DNA of 64,000 nt from Euglena gracilis. Taxonomy: Eukaryota; Euglenida; Euglenophyceae; Euglenales. Each line of letters begins with the position of its first letter. Positions within the stretch are counted from its first letter, which is position 1. Below, piece by piece: positions 12,721 through 23,943 of this stretch. The notes under the pieces were generated by a model, which saw only the letters and a program-made list of their open reading frames with translations, did no database searches and was not told the origin of the DNA. Location of the stretch: NCBI GenBank assembly GCA_039621445.1, contig CP154955.1:52481384-52545383 (forward strand). Reading direction: 5' to 3'. The position numbers and the translations under genes are program-made.

Positions 12721-13124
12721 AATAATCCGTTATTGCTTCAGGAGGCAGGGCAGGAATTGGAAATACATCGATGGGGAGTCCCAGGGCGTCGTTTAGCGAA
12801 CCCTCCCCGGGAAGAGGCTATCGTCCACCAAATATCTGGGCCATCCATCAATGCACCCATGCCATCTACGTGATGGATTTATCGTGATGCAAAAATTGCT
12901 GCGCGTTGAAAAGCCAGGTATCCTGGGCTTCCCCGGGGGCGGGGGGCTAAGAGCTGACAATTCCATTTTGACTCATACAGCTCATCTTTTCATTTCTCAT
13001 TTTAATTCACGTTTGCTTTTGTGGTTTGCAGTTGCTGCCATTGCAAGGGGTGTCGTCGCCCGACCAGGCCAGCAACCCTGGCCAAGAACGGCGGTTCCTT
13101 CAAAGTGGGTCTCAGTTGGGCCCG

Positions 13125-13661
13125 CTACCATTTGTCAAAAGAGGATTGGCGTCCTTTACCAGTTCCAGAGGAAAGGCCTTCTGAAACAGGAGCGGCATGC
13201 CACTTTTTTGCTGCATCTTGCACTTCTACCTCCCCCCCCCTTGTCGTTGACACGGCGTGTCGTTGACACACCCCCCGTGTCAACGACACTTTTCTGGAAC
13301 ACTACCTATTGAATCACAGTGACATTGACATGGCGTGTCGTTGACACCCCCCCCGTGTCAACGGCACTCTCCTGGAACATTGGCGTGTCAACGACAAGGG
13401 GGGGGGAGGTACAACCTTGTTGCCAGTCAAATTTTGTTTCCTGCCACGCTTCTCATGGACGTAGTAAATTACATTCTTCTTCCAATAGGTAAGCCAACGA
13501 TCCATTGTGGGCCAAGGCAGGTTGACTGCTTTAAAATCACTTTGCAAATGTTGATCAATGGCGCCATGAATACCATAGTGGCGAGCCCAATCAGTCACTG
13601 TCTTTGTGTAGGTGTCCGTCCACACATGTGGTTTCGGCTTGACAGACTCAACCTCATTCAA
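13125..13661 (-). pseudogene. Transposon-like ORF with helix-turn-helix features, interrupted
   Basis: The minus-strand ORF starts MNEVESVKPKPHVWTD and includes DWARHYGIHGAIDQH and a basic region. The pattern hydrophobic-A-x-x-Y-G-I-x-x-A-I resembles the DNA-binding helix-turn-helix of several transposase families; this is only pattern-level. The frame is broken by an inserted palindromic element (13229-13409). Beyond the insertion the same frame stays open to a stop at 13125-13127. Confidence 0.45.
13229..13409. mobile_element. 181-bp palindromic element with TA duplication
   Basis: CCTCCCCCCCCCTTGTCGTT at the left and AACGACAAGGGGGGGGAGG at the right, flanked by TA on both sides (13227-13228, 13410-13411). 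Internal GTGTCGTTGACAC/GTGTCAACGACAC palindromes repeat. TA duplications are typical of the Tc1/mariner superfamily; the assignment is inferred from the flanks only. Confidence 0.6.
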
Positions 13662-14165
13662 AACGGCACGTAGAACAGAATGAGAATCCTTTTTCTTCTA
13701 CAGAAGGGAAGGAAAACCTAAGCATCTGCCTAATAGAAAATCGGTATTTATTTCCATAATTTCGCATTTTCTCCCAAAAAAAATTGGCGAAAAGTAAATT
13801 GTTTCCGAATGAAAAAATTCAAATGGAAATTTTATCAAAATTGAATTTTCCAAAATCAAAATTCATCAATTTTTTTCTCGTTTTATGGTGGTATTCTTGT
13901 GTCGTAATTTTTGTTCGTACTGTAACTCTGCTGTCCAAGAAAACCCCCCCATTTAATTTAAATGCACAGCGTTCGCACATCATGGACCGTAGTTTCTCAC
14001 CCTCAGGGACATGGCATTTATTTGGGCACCACCCGATAGCGGTTCAGGGAAAATTGACTCTTTGGGGGGACACTCTTTTTTTTGGACTGCATTTTTCATT
14101 GGTTTTCACTTGCGCAAAGGCTGCCATGTGTCTCCGCTGTTTCGCGCCATTTTTATTGGCCGCAG

Positions 14166-14267
14166 CCGCGGCCGTCCCCGACGCCGCGCCGGAGGCCCCG
14201 GCCCCCCTACGCCTCGCCTCCGCCCGGCGGCTCAACTGGACCGCCCGACGGCACCACTGCTGCGGGG
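14166..14267 (+). CDS. Gene A candidate exon
   Basis: Acceptor ttggccgcag, donor tgcgggg|gtgtcg. 102 nt, phase 1-1, reading AVPDAAPEAPAPLRLASARR and ending HHCCG. Other frames are open, and an alternative exon could begin after gtgtcgcag (14277) and end at the gtatgt of 14352. The frame was chosen for phase continuity. Confidence 0.4.
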
Positions 14268-14354
14268 GTGTCGCAGGAGAATGAACCAAACGAGCCGGCT
14301 GGCTTGCCAGGCCAGGGACGGCAACTACGGCCAGGGCGGTCCACAAGGACGGTA

Positions 14355-14561
14355 TGTATGTATGTTTGAATATATATAAATGTATATACACACACACATG
14401 TACACACACATGTATATGTGTATGCATGTATTTACATATATATACATACATACATATAATGTATATGTATATACATATACATATATATATATATACATAT
14501 GCATATATATACATATACATATATATACATATACATATATATGTATATGTATATATATGAC
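14355..14561. repeat. TA/CATA/TATG-rich tract
   Basis: AT-rich interrupted (TATA, CATA, TGTA) repeats directly after a possible gtatgt donor, followed by a palindrome of GGGTAGCAGG/CCTGCTACCC around a C6G6 core (14565-14601). Confidence 0.9.
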
Positions 14562-14613
14562 AGGTGGGTAGCAGGTCCCCCCGGGGGGTCCCTGCTACCC
14601 ACGACCCTGCACT

Positions 14614-14652
14614 GGGTTAGGGTCAGGGTTAGGGTTAGGGTTAGGGTTAGGT
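14614..14652. repeat. Interstitial telomere-like (TTAGGG)n
   Basis: GGGTTAGGGTCAGGG followed by four TTAGGG units. Matches the TTAGGG telomere type found in many protists including euglenozoans. Short related tracts occur near 11945, 50340, 58560 and 62610. Confidence 0.85.
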
Positions 14653-14671
14653 GGGACAGGGAAAAAACCAG

Positions 14672-14788
14672 GCGGCTCCAGGACCGCCCTGACGACCACG
14701 CAGTGCGCCACGTTGACGCTGTCACATGCGACACGCGTGACACATTTGAGGACGCCAGGTGCCAGCAGTGGTGCGCCCCCAGCAACCG
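14672..14788 (+). CDS. Gene A candidate exon, Thr-rich
   Basis: Acceptor aaaaaaccag, donor acc g|gtgcgagt, a good GT site. 117 nt, phase 1-1. The frame is Thr-rich (SRTALTTTQCATLTLSHATR) and ends SSGAPPAT. A competing frame contains a Cys-rich string (CDTRDTFEDARCQQWC). A longer version using gtggtg near 14836 is possible. Confidence 0.4.
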
Positions 14789-14906
14789 GTGCGAGTCGCC
14801 TCCCCCACACAGCGGGCCTCCTGGGCGGTGGTGTCCCACCCCGGCCTCCTTTGAGCCTCCTGCGAATCCCAGTCTTGTTTCACCCTGAACCCTTTAGCAT
14901 CTGTTC

Positions 14907-15661
14907 CAGTGGTTTTCTTAAGCCAGAGGGGACCCTGCCAGGCTTGTGCTTAGTCAGGTGCCTACCCCACGATAGGGGGGGGGTGCTAGGGGCAAGCACC
15001 CCATAGCACCCAATCCGACCCCCCCCCCGGGGGGTAGGGTTTTGGGGGGTGCCTGCCCCTAGCAGGCACCCCCCTCCGACCCTGGCGCCTTCTGCGCCGG
15101 GGGCCCGGAAAACCATTTTCAATGAAAATTTTCTGGGTCCAGCCCGGACCCCTATCCCCCCCGAGGGGGTGTGCCTGGTAGGGGCAGGCACCCTATAGCA
15201 CCCACCCCTCCCTCTCCCCCTGGTCGGTAAGCACAAGCATGGACCCTACCCCCCCAGGGGGGGGGGGCTCCAGCCAGCAAGCACTTTTTTCCCAGCCAGC
15301 ACCTCCCCAAAAGAAGCCAGGCTACGGACCCCCCACCGGGGGGGGGGTCCATTGAAATCATGTTCGGGCGAACCTGGCAAAGCCAGGCCGGACCAAAAAA
15401 ATTTTCGGCACAAAACGCCGAAATTTTTGGAAAAGGGGGTCAAAAAAATGGCCAGAAGATGGCATTTCGGGGTGGGTTTGGGGCTTTCACCCCGATTTTG
15501 ACTGAAGAAATGCCAACCCAGCTGGATTTGAGCTTTTTGGGGCATTTTTCTGGGGGTATGTGCCGGGCCCAGCTCCCAGCCAGCTGCCCCTGGATGGGGG
15601 CTAGCCAGCACCTTTTCCAGCCAGCAAAAATTTTCCGGCTGGCCTGTGGGACCCCCCCCTG
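14907..15661. mobile_element. hAT-like element, compound
   Basis: Left end CAGTGGTTTTCTTAAGCCAG; flanks atctgttc (14899-14906) and ttctgttc (15662-15669), 7/8 identical. The right end has lost the CTTAAGAAAA part. The 3' half is the common family body (GCTGAAATAAAG-like box, hairpin around GGCAAAGCCAGGCC, and AATGCCAACCCAGCTGGATT). The 5' half contains extra GGCACC-rich palindromes, so a second element may be nested. Confidence 0.55.
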
Positions 15662-16140
15662 TTCTGTTCTCTCCTTTTGCAAGGTTTTTAGTTTTATTTT
15701 CTGTCGCGCTTTGAACAGCGGTTCCCTCTGATTCGTGTCGCAAAAAATCTCGAATGGGCACAAATCATCGTATAAGTTTCGTTTTTTTTTCTCGAAAGGC
15801 ACAAATAGCCACGAGTAGTGCCGTTTCTTCATCAAATAATGCATGGAATCTGCAAGTTAGCAGCAAAGAGTGCATGTTGCGGGGCCAAATGATGGCTTAT
15901 AGCCCATTCAGCATTTGGAGCTGCAATTTATTCGTTGTTCAGAATGTGTCAAAATATGGTCACCAACTGCTGCTCCGACAGAAGTACAGAATGCCACTGC
16001 CTTGTGGTTTTTTTTGAGACCGTTGTGTTTGCACATAAGAAAATCAGGTGGAATTGTTGGTCTTACTTTGGATCTTTGCACCATCTACGATGGGCAGGAA
16101 GGCACCAAAAAGAGCAACAATAGCATGGGCAATATTTAGG
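15440..16140 (-). pseudogene. Degraded ORFs, possibly transposon-derived
   Basis: Minus-strand frames give ordinary-looking but broken protein (e.g. KKRHYSWLFVPFEKKKRNLY, DDLCPFEIFCDTNQREPLF). Part overlaps the right half of the 14907-15661 element. No family recognised. Confidence 0.3.
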
Positions 16141-17520
16141 TTGAATGAATCAAAATCAGTTTTTGGCTAGTGGACACTAAGCCTGGTTATTTTTTAATTA
16201 TTTGCTATGTTGCTTCTTGAGAGTATTTTTACATCTGTCTTCCCCAATCCCTCTACCTTCTGTTGTGCCCCCTCTCCTGCAGTCCACCCCTCTGTCTTCC
16301 CTGTTTCCCTTAAACCCACGACCCCTCCCAAAGCTGCATTTCTCTTTTCTCTTTGTTTCTGTTTGGGTCTCAGCACCCAGAGGGGGCGGGAACAGTGCGT
16401 CGCGTTTGCCATTTTTTACGCCACAAGGTGTCCCGCAAACGTTCCTGTTTCAAATCTGCTCCGAAGTGCTGTTGCTGGTGTTGCTGGTGTTGCTTGAAAC
16501 GGAGGCTGGACGGCACCGTGGTTGGGAGAGTCTGCCCGCCTCCCCATTGATTGCTGTTGAGGAGAACTCGAGCTTTTTTGATGGTGTGTGTGTGTGTGTG
16601 TGTTTAAGGGAGAGAAAGAGAGGCACGATCGTGTGCAACAGGTATCTGGGACTTATCAACATTGGAGGTAATGTTTTTCTGAATTACTCAATATGGGTCA
16701 TTGATGGAATACACTTCGAGGTGGGCTTAACCTTAGGCCTAACCAGAGCCCAAGATCCTGACCTTAACCCTGTTCTTTGAATTGCCCAAAGAAAATTTTC
16801 TGGTAATTTGCCCAAAAAGCATCACCCCCTTATGCCGGCCGGAACCCTCATACCGAGATAAAAAAATTTATGTCATGCATAATACTTAAGAACTTTGACT
16901 GTGTCGGCATCCTCATCAGGACAAATTTTGGATTTCATGTCACCGCGAAGGGTCAGGCACGCCACGCCGACACATAGGCCTAGCAAAAAAAACAATTTTC
17001 GCAGTGTTGTATCGGGGGGGGGGCACACATTTATTCAGTATTTTTTGTGCCTTCTATTTTAGGGAATTTTGGGGAATTTTTGCATTTTTTTTGATTCATT
17101 TGGAAAAAGTTTTCGATTCAAAAACCCCTTGGACCCATTTTTTCCTTTTAAACACGTTTTTGTTGATTCCTTGTCTTTCTTTGATTGATTTTATTTTTTA
17201 TCCAATAAACAAGATACTCTTCTCGAAAATCATGTTTTTGGTGTTCATATTGCGCCTTTGCACCCCAAAACACATAAAGTCGAACTGATATTTTTTGTTA
17301 TATTTGTTATGTAATATTTGTCAACTCTCACACATATTATGCATAATGTACATATATTTTGAGGTGAGAATATGTGCCATTCTTTCCGTTGGTTTATTTT
17401 TCATCCTGGTTTTTGATGATCCACCTTGCGTTCCACCCTGGTTGTGCTTGATGGTTGCAATCTTTTGGAGCCAGGTGGCTCATCCTACCCGCACCACCCC
17501 ACATGCGCACAAACGACACA

Positions 17521-17882
17521 ACACAACACACACACACACACACACACACATACACACAGTGTGCACGCACACACACACAACACAACACAACGCACAAACA
17601 AATCACACCCAAACACACACACAGCACACACATTCCCAGGGTTGATGCCACAGCAACACGGAGACCTCTCACCTGTGCCATCTCGTTCTATGCCCAGGCC
17701 GCTCTTTCTGAATACGTGTCATTATTGCACAATGATTCCCCGAGTGGCGGAAAGAGGATTCGCTTTTTGGAACACCTGTGTTTTTCTTGAGATTTATTTT
17801 TTTGTTCTTTTTTTTTTAAATCAGACTTCTGGGTTTATCATTATTCCTTTTTCGTTTTTTTTCCATCGACACACCACAAAGA

Positions 17883-17961
<79 letters not shown>

Positions 17962-17962
17962 A
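17521..17962. repeat. (CA)n microsatellites
   Basis: Two CA blocks, 17521-17630 (with CAACA variants) and 17884-17962. Between them lies the weak exon candidate at 17640. Confidence 0.9.
17640..17684 (+). CDS. Gene A possible short exon
   Basis: Follows a (CA)n tract ending attcccag and reads GLMPQQHGDLSPVPS in phase 1. The donor tctc|gttcta is weak, and a second at 17716 (gtgtca) would change phase. Weakly supported. Confidence 0.25.
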
Positions 17963-18308
17963 GACAATTGCTTAAGCACTGTCCCACCCCCCCCCCCGGG
18001 GGGTGGGTGACTGGTTTTTTCAGAGTGACTGACTGGTTTTGGGCCCGGACCCCCTCCCCCCCCCCCGGGGGGGGGGTCGGCCAGGAGTGGGCAAAAGTGG
18101 CTTGAGTGACCCCGGCGCCGAAGGCGCCGGAAATTTTTGTGGGCCGCAAATGGCCTAAAGTGAAAAGTGGCCGTTTTTATTAGTGGCCGACCCCCCCCCC
18201 CGGGGGGGGGTAGTGACTGACTGGCTTCCCAAAAAAAAGTGACTGACTGGTTTTTAAAAAAGTGGAGTGACCCCCCCCTCCCCCCCCGGGGGTCGGTAAG
18301 CAATTGTA

Positions 18309-18310
<2 letters not shown>

Positions 18311-18385
<75 letters not shown>

Positions 18386-18391
18386 ACACAT

Positions 18392-18425
<34 letters not shown>

Positions 18426-18480
18426 CACCCAACACACACATACATACATCCACACACACGCGCACGCGCGCATACACACA
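18311..18480. repeat. (CA)n-(GA)n-(CA)n compound microsatellite
   Basis: CA at 18311-18327, GA at 18327-18381, CA/CATA to 18480, ending 28 bp before a gene A exon acceptor region. 17990-18300 holds Cn-Gn palindromes separated by GTGACTGACTGG motifs. Confidence 0.9.
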
Positions 18481-18508
18481 CCGTGCTACATCAAAAGCAG
18501 CCTGGCAG

Positions 18509-18610
18509 GGAGCCGGCGACTGACGTGGACAGCCCAGCGCTCCGTCACGACGCTGCCCCTGCGGGACCGGGCCACGAGCGTGGTGGTGGTGGAGCCGGGT
18601 GACTGCGCAG
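18509..18610 (+). CDS. Gene A exon, beta-rich looking segment
   Basis: Acceptor cctggcag, donor gca g|gtcctcc. 102 nt, phase 1-1. Encodes SRRLTWTAQRSVTTLPLRDR and ATSVVVVEPGDCA, an alternating pattern more like a folded beta domain than the Pro-rich neighbours. It sits just 3' of a (GA)n/(CA)n block. Confidence 0.5.
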
Positions 18611-19088
18611 GTCCTCCACCTCTCTGTGGCGTGGCACTGCACTGCCTTTAAGGCGAGGGGGGGGGGGCAGTGATTTGGCCGTTTTTTCCTTTTTTTTTGG
18701 TGCAAACCAGCGAAAAAAATCTTGACCCCAAAATTGACCCTCAAACAGTGTCTGCCTGGCCCCCCCAGGGGGGGTGGGCAGAAGGGGTACCCCTGGGTGG
18801 GTGGAGAACCCACATAAACCTATCGACCTGCTTGGCTGAATGCCTGGAAGTAATCAATAAAAAAAATTAAATTGTTGTTGTTGGTTGTTGGTTGTTGGTT
18901 GTGGTTGTGGTTGTGGTTGTTATATATGTATATATGTATAATGTATGTTCATAATGTTTACGTATATCTGTATATCAGATGAAGAAATATAATAATTATG
19001 AGAAGGAAAACTCGAGGTCTTTGGTGCACCGGTCCTTATCACCGGTCTGCCGATGTGAACCTGCCTCTGTCTCAACATCCACAGGGAG

Positions 19089-19199
19089 GAACACCGTCCG
19101 TCAGTGACCAGAGCCTGTCGACCAGGCCCACGTGGCATAGCGATACCCCCTCCCACCCTGGCTCCTCGCGCGGCAGCTCCGGCGCGCCAACTTCGTCAG
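19089..19199 (+). CDS. Gene A exon, Ser/Thr-rich segment
   Basis: Acceptor cacagggag, donor tca g|gtttgg. 111 nt, phase 1-1. Encodes TPSVSDQSLSTRPTWHSDTP then SHPGSSRGSSGAPTSS, strongly Ser/Thr/Pro-rich. An acceptor at 19084 would give phase 0. Confidence 0.5.
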
Positions 19200-19849
19200 G
19201 TTTGGTGCCATTTCTCTCCCACCATTTTTTTTATTTAGTCGTTTTTTTTTTCCTTTAATTTTTTTAAAGTTTTTTGTGGGTTTTTTTTGCTGTTTTTATA
19301 TATTTTTATTTTTTTTCCCGGTGTTTTTGGTGTCTGTGTCCCGAAGCCAGGAGTCAGCGCCCAAATGGACTCGTGGGATACCGCGCGATCACGCAATGCC
19401 CCCCAACAGTGGCACTCGTTCCCCCCCCATCTGCCCTTTCTTATTTCCTGTACCATACGGGGGACCGGACAGCCCGCAGGGGGCTGCGGGCCGGCAGGCA
19501 GGGTGGGCTTGCTGGCTTGGCTTCAAAATGTACTTCATTCTATTCCAGGACGTGCACATGTACCTCCCGTGCCTAATGAGCCTCTTGCAAAATGGACAGG
19601 GGACGCCTGGACCTCGCTTTAAAATTCAGCCTGTTAGTGGGGCCGCCCAAGTCCAACACTGTTGAATGATCATGTCCGCCACATTCCGCACATGGGGCTT
19701 TCAATTCGACGGAAGAAATCAGCACATGGGTGCGTATTTTGGGACATCTCCACAGAAATGGGAAACAAATGTAACAAATCACGTCACAGGATGTGATTTG
19801 CGCATGCGTTGAAAGGAAACAAAAATTTTGTGTGATATGCGAGCGCACC

Positions 19850-19933
19850 TGCATGCGTGCATGCGTGCGTGTCTGTGTGTGTGTGTGTGTGCGTGCGCGC
19901 GCGTGTGTGTGTGTGCTTTGCTGTGTATGTGCA

Positions 19934-19993
<60 letters not shown>

Positions 19994-20005
19994 CGCGCGC
20001 GCATG
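19850..20005. repeat. (GT)n/(GC)n microsatellite
   Basis: TGCG and GTGT repeats ending in a (GC)10 run. Flanked at 20100-20270 by GC-rich open sequence with splice-like sites but no convincing exon. Confidence 0.9.
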
Positions 20006-21010
20006 AGCGCACCTGTGCATGCATGCTTGCGTGTATGCGCTCGCACTCCGTGCTGTGTGTGGTTTCCCATCGATGCCGGAGTTATTTATCCCAGGCAAGG
20101 CTGTCCCTCAGCCCAGTTTCGGCGTCCTGGTCCCCCTCCCTGTCCCCTGCACAGCAGCTGGGCAGCCGCTGCTTGGCAGGCCAACAGTGTGGAGGGGCCG
20201 TTGCCGGCCCAGGCAGGGAGCCGCAGGAGTCGTGTTGTTCTTGTTCAAACGCCTCCAGGCAAAACCCCACACAGAAAATTGAAAGTAATAAATAAAAGGA
20301 AAATAAATGCAATATTTATGACTCAAAGGTGGAAACCTGAAAACATCGAAATCAAAATTGAATTTGTGAATTGTCAGAGTTTCAAAATAGTATAAAAACA
20401 TATGATGACAACAGGAGTGATAATGACAGAATCATATGAAAGTAGATGGAATGATAGTGGAATAAGAGTGATAAAGTTAATCTAAATTAAATGGAAATGA
20501 AATGGGAATGAAGATGAATGGAAAATTCCGTCATTTTGACATCTTAATTGTTTGCCATTCAAACAAAGAAGAATTGCCGTAATAAATGCCATTTAAACGA
20601 AAGCTTGCTATGTGTATTTGTGGATCGCAGGGGGTGGGAGGTTGGACAGGCGTCGGGGGACATCGGGGGGGGGGGGGGGCTGCTGTGGCCTGTGCGGGGG
20701 TATGCAAACCCCCCCTCTCAAGAAAAAACCCCTCCCAATTAAAAACTTCTCTTAGGGTTCCTGCTTTGGTGACCGGATGTACAACCCCATCTGCCTAAAA
20801 GGAACCTGTAACGCTTCAAAGATTCCAATTTTGTGGTGTCACATGTGGGGTTTCCATCGTATATTTTTGGAAATATTATGTTGGGGCAGATTTGCCTGAC
20901 CGGCAGGGTTCTAAATACCGCTTCTGCAATTTGGGGTGGGTTAATTCGCCTGACTTGTGGCTTGCCTGGGCCGGTTTACCCACCGACCCCTGCTGGCGCG
21001 CTGGTCCCAG

Positions 21011-21097
21011 CCGGGCGTCGGCCGTCTTCTCACATCGCAGCCCCGGCGGAGTGTCATGCCCCACCGCGCCCTCACCTCTGCTATAAAGGCTGGTTGG
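21011..21097 (+). CDS. Gene A possible exon
   Basis: Phase 1-1 segment from gtcccag to ttg g|gtcgcc, reading RRPSSHIAAPAECHAPPRPH then LCYKGWL. A shorter form could start after cacatcgcag (21041) in the same phase. Followed at once by a CA/GA-rich repeat. Confidence 0.35.
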
Positions 21098-22008
21098 GTC
21101 GCCACACCCTCGGCATTCCTTTCCGCTATGACAGCATAACTCGTACACACACGGACACACGTGCGCGCACACACGCGCGCACGTGCACACACGTACACAC
21201 ACACAGAGAAGTAGAGAGAGAGAGAGAGAGAGACTCACACAGGCACAGCACACGCACACGCACAAACACATGCACCCATGCACACACAGACAATACACGC
21301 TTGCACAGACCCACACACACCACAATTCCAACCCTCCCAGCGCCCAATCGCACACCTTTCACCACCGCAAACGCGCGGCTAGCCGGGGCTGCCCACCCTC
21401 CTCCCTCGTCCTCTTTGCTGTACAGCCCCCCATCCCCCCCCCCATCGCCGTTGGTCCCCTTGCCCCCCCCCCTCCCCCTCCCCCTCCCCCGGTCCTCCCT
21501 CCCGGCACTTCCAGCCAACCTCCTTCCTTCCTGGAACCACATACAATGGGCTGAAGGGTCCTTGCCAAGGTTTGATGGGGCAGGGGACACTTGTTGGGCT
21601 TCCCCCCGCCCTATTTTTTTCCGACCTCCAACCATTCTTGTCTCTTGGTACAGACAACCCGGGGGGGTCCATGGGGGACCGGGATTCGCTTTGAGGGCCA
21701 CCACCTGCCCATAGGATTGGCAGAGGGCCAATCCAAATCTCGAACCGGGTCGAAATTAATGAGTTGAAAAATGTGTTTTTTTTTCCATGTTTTGGGTGGG
21801 CGAGAGGGATTAATTTCAACCTCAATGTCGACCTGTTTTCCCGGAGGTATTTCGACCGAATTCGCCCCCTTTTCCGTGGGCTTCTGGCCGCATTTGCCGG
21901 GACCAGATTTAATATTTAAGTTGCCCTTGCCCGAACTGAGCGAAATCTTTGGCACTTCCACTACTCTCGGCCAAAACGTGGCCTTCTTGAATATCGGCGT
22001 CCCCCCCC

Positions 22009-22427
22009 CAGGCTTCTGCTTAAGGGATTGCAGTACTGGACTGCAGCTAGTCCAAATTTGGCTAGTGGTATTTCTAGCAGACCCCCCCGGGGGGGGGTGT
22101 CTGCTGGCAGGGCTAGCTAGTTGAAAATTTTATTCCAGTGACCGGCGCGAAGCGCCGGAATTTTTTTGGGACCCCCAAAAATGGCCAAAAATGCCCGTTT
22201 TTTTGGTCATTTTGGGGAATTTTTGGAACAAAATCAGCCAAAAACCTATTAAAAACCTCATTTCCACCTCGGCGCGCAGCGCCGGAGGAAAATTTTTTTC
22301 CAGTTGGGGGACCCCCGGACCCCCCTGGGGGGGAGGGGGGGGTCTAGCTAGTCCATTTTTTCAAGTGTCTGGCCAATTGGCCAGCCAGTACCCCCCCCCC
22401 CGGAGGGGGTCCTTAAGCAAAAGCCTG
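22009..22427. mobile_element. hAT-like element, CTAGCTAG subfamily
   Basis: Ends CAGGCTTCTGCTTAAG and CTTAAGCAAAAGCCTG are inverted repeats with one mismatch. The flanks are C-rich (cccccccc / ctccccac), so the duplication is ambiguous. Internal CTAGCTAGT-type repeats and two small GC hairpins (cggcgcgaagcgccgg; cggcgcgcagcgccgg). Confidence 0.6.
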
Positions 22428-22900
22428 CTCCCCCACCCTCTAAGAGCGGTCCAGCACAGGGCGTTCCATCAAGCCGTGGCCTCGCTGCCTATTTGAGCCT
22501 CTGGGGACCGGGCGTTTCCCCCACCTCTCCTTGGCACTCCACACGCTTAACACCGCTTGGCACTGTCGCACACCCCGGGGGCCTTCCCACAGAGGGGCCA
22601 GCGTCTGCAATGTGTGGCACCGGCCTTCGGTGCATTCTGGCGGAGTGCAGAGCCGGGGGCCTGGGAAGCCCCCCCCCCCCCAATGCGGACCACCAGACCG
22701 AACTCTGCATTCCCTGTGACTTACAGTTGGGAGGTTAACAGACGTCCAGGGCGATGCCCCATCAGCATGGAGCATCAGCACCGGTGCATTGTTTCCCCTC
22801 ACCAAATTGCAACGTTGCTGCGGGGTTCTTTGGGGGGGGGGGGGCACGCCACGCCACTCCACCGCCCTCCCCTCCGCGCCGCCACCATCGCCACCCTCAG

Positions 22901-22951
22901 ACCCCCTCCCCTCGCCCCCCAATATGCCGGATTACGGCACCGTCCGGCCCG
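22901..22951 (+). CDS. Gene A possible short exon
   Basis: After caccctcag the phase-1 frame reads PLPSPPNMPDYGTVRP, then donor ccc g|gttccg (phase 1, 51 nt). The frame continues as GSEEASGP to a stop at 22977, so a terminal exon of a separate upstream gene is an alternative. Confidence 0.3.
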
Positions 22952-23261
22952 GTTCCGAGGAGGCCTCGGGGCCATAGATTCACTTAACACCTGTGTTACC
23001 TCCCCCCCCCTGGGGGGGTTTCAAGAATGGGTGGGTGGGTGGGGCCTGGGACTCTGGGGGGGGGGGATGAGCCATGGGTCAGGTCAAGTTTTTGCCCGGC
23101 CAAAAGGCCAGGCCGGAAAAAAAATTTTCAGCGGTTTTGGCCAATTTTGGCTGGATTTTGGGTGGGTGGGTGGGTGACCCCCCTGGGGGGGAGGGCTCAC
23201 GGGTGGGTGGGTTTTCGAGAGAAAAAAAAGTGGGTGGGTGCGTTTGGGCCAATGAAAAGTG

Positions 23262-23522
23262 CAGGGGTTTTTTTTAGTCGTGGACCCCCGGGGGGGGGAG
23301 GGGGGGGTAGGGTGGGTGGGTCCGGCCGAGCCCCCCCCGGAGGGGGGTGGGATATACTTTTCGGTGCCGCAGGCGCCGAAAAAAATCTATTTTTAGCACT
23401 TTTCGCAATTTTTCGGCCATTTTTTGTGGGTCCCCCGGGACCCCCCCCCCCGGGGGGCCCCCCAGGGGGTGGGTGGGTGGGGGGGGCCCCCCCTCCCCCC
23501 CCGGTCTTAAAAAAAACTCCTG
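23262..23522. mobile_element. hAT-like element, GGGTGGGT subfamily
   Basis: Ends CAGGGGTTTTTTTTAG and CTTAAAAAAAACTCCTG, flanked by gaaaagtg and gaaaagta (7/8). Internal GGGTGGGTGGGTCCGGCC, a GATATAC box and the hairpin CGGTGCCGCAGGCGCCG. The same body appears at about 43350-43663 (same orientation, left end eroded) and in reverse at 46896-47170. It lies 36 bp upstream of the transmembrane exon. Confidence 0.7.
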
Positions 23523-23558
23523 GAAAAGTACCCCACCCCCCCGGGGGTGGTCACCAAG

Positions 23559-23697
23559 TGAATCTCTGCTCGGAACGGGCACCCGCCGAGGCGCAGATTT
23601 CGGCCCGAGCCGGGCTCTGGCTCTGCGGCGCGGCCTGGCTGCTGGTGGCGGTGGTGCTGACCGCGCAAGTCCGGCTGCGGCGCTGTGCACGCCACGG
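23559..23697 (+). CDS. Gene A exon with a transmembrane helix
   Basis: Acceptor gtcaccaag, donor cac gg|gtgggc. 139 nt, phase 1 in and 2 out. Encodes NLCSERAPAEAQISARAG, then the hydrophobic run LWLCGAAWLLVAVVLTAQV, then RLRRCARH. One helix followed by Arg residues suggests a single-pass segment with its C-terminal side in the cytosol by the positive-inside rule. An acceptor at gcgcag (phase 0) is possible. It begins 36 bases 3' of a hAT-like element (23262-23522). Confidence 0.6.
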
Positions 23698-23943
23698 GTG
23701 GGCGGGATTCGCAGAGGGGAAGCACGGCGGACATTTGAGTTGGGGTGAACGTGGGATTCAAGATCGTATTTATTGATTGCATTGATTGTCTTTATTACTT
23801 ATTGTTGTAAGTAATTATTATTTTCAATTTTTTTACATTTTTTAATTATTTTTTGTTTTTCGTTATATTTTTTGTTGTTTATTATTAATTGTATTTGTTT
23901 ACTTTTTTTTATTGTCCGAGTTTGGCAGCGGCAGAGTACGTAC

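Noticed and set aside
21179-21235. Possible CRISPR or tandem array in CA/GA repeats
   Set aside because: Only simple repeats, with no spacer-repeat structure.
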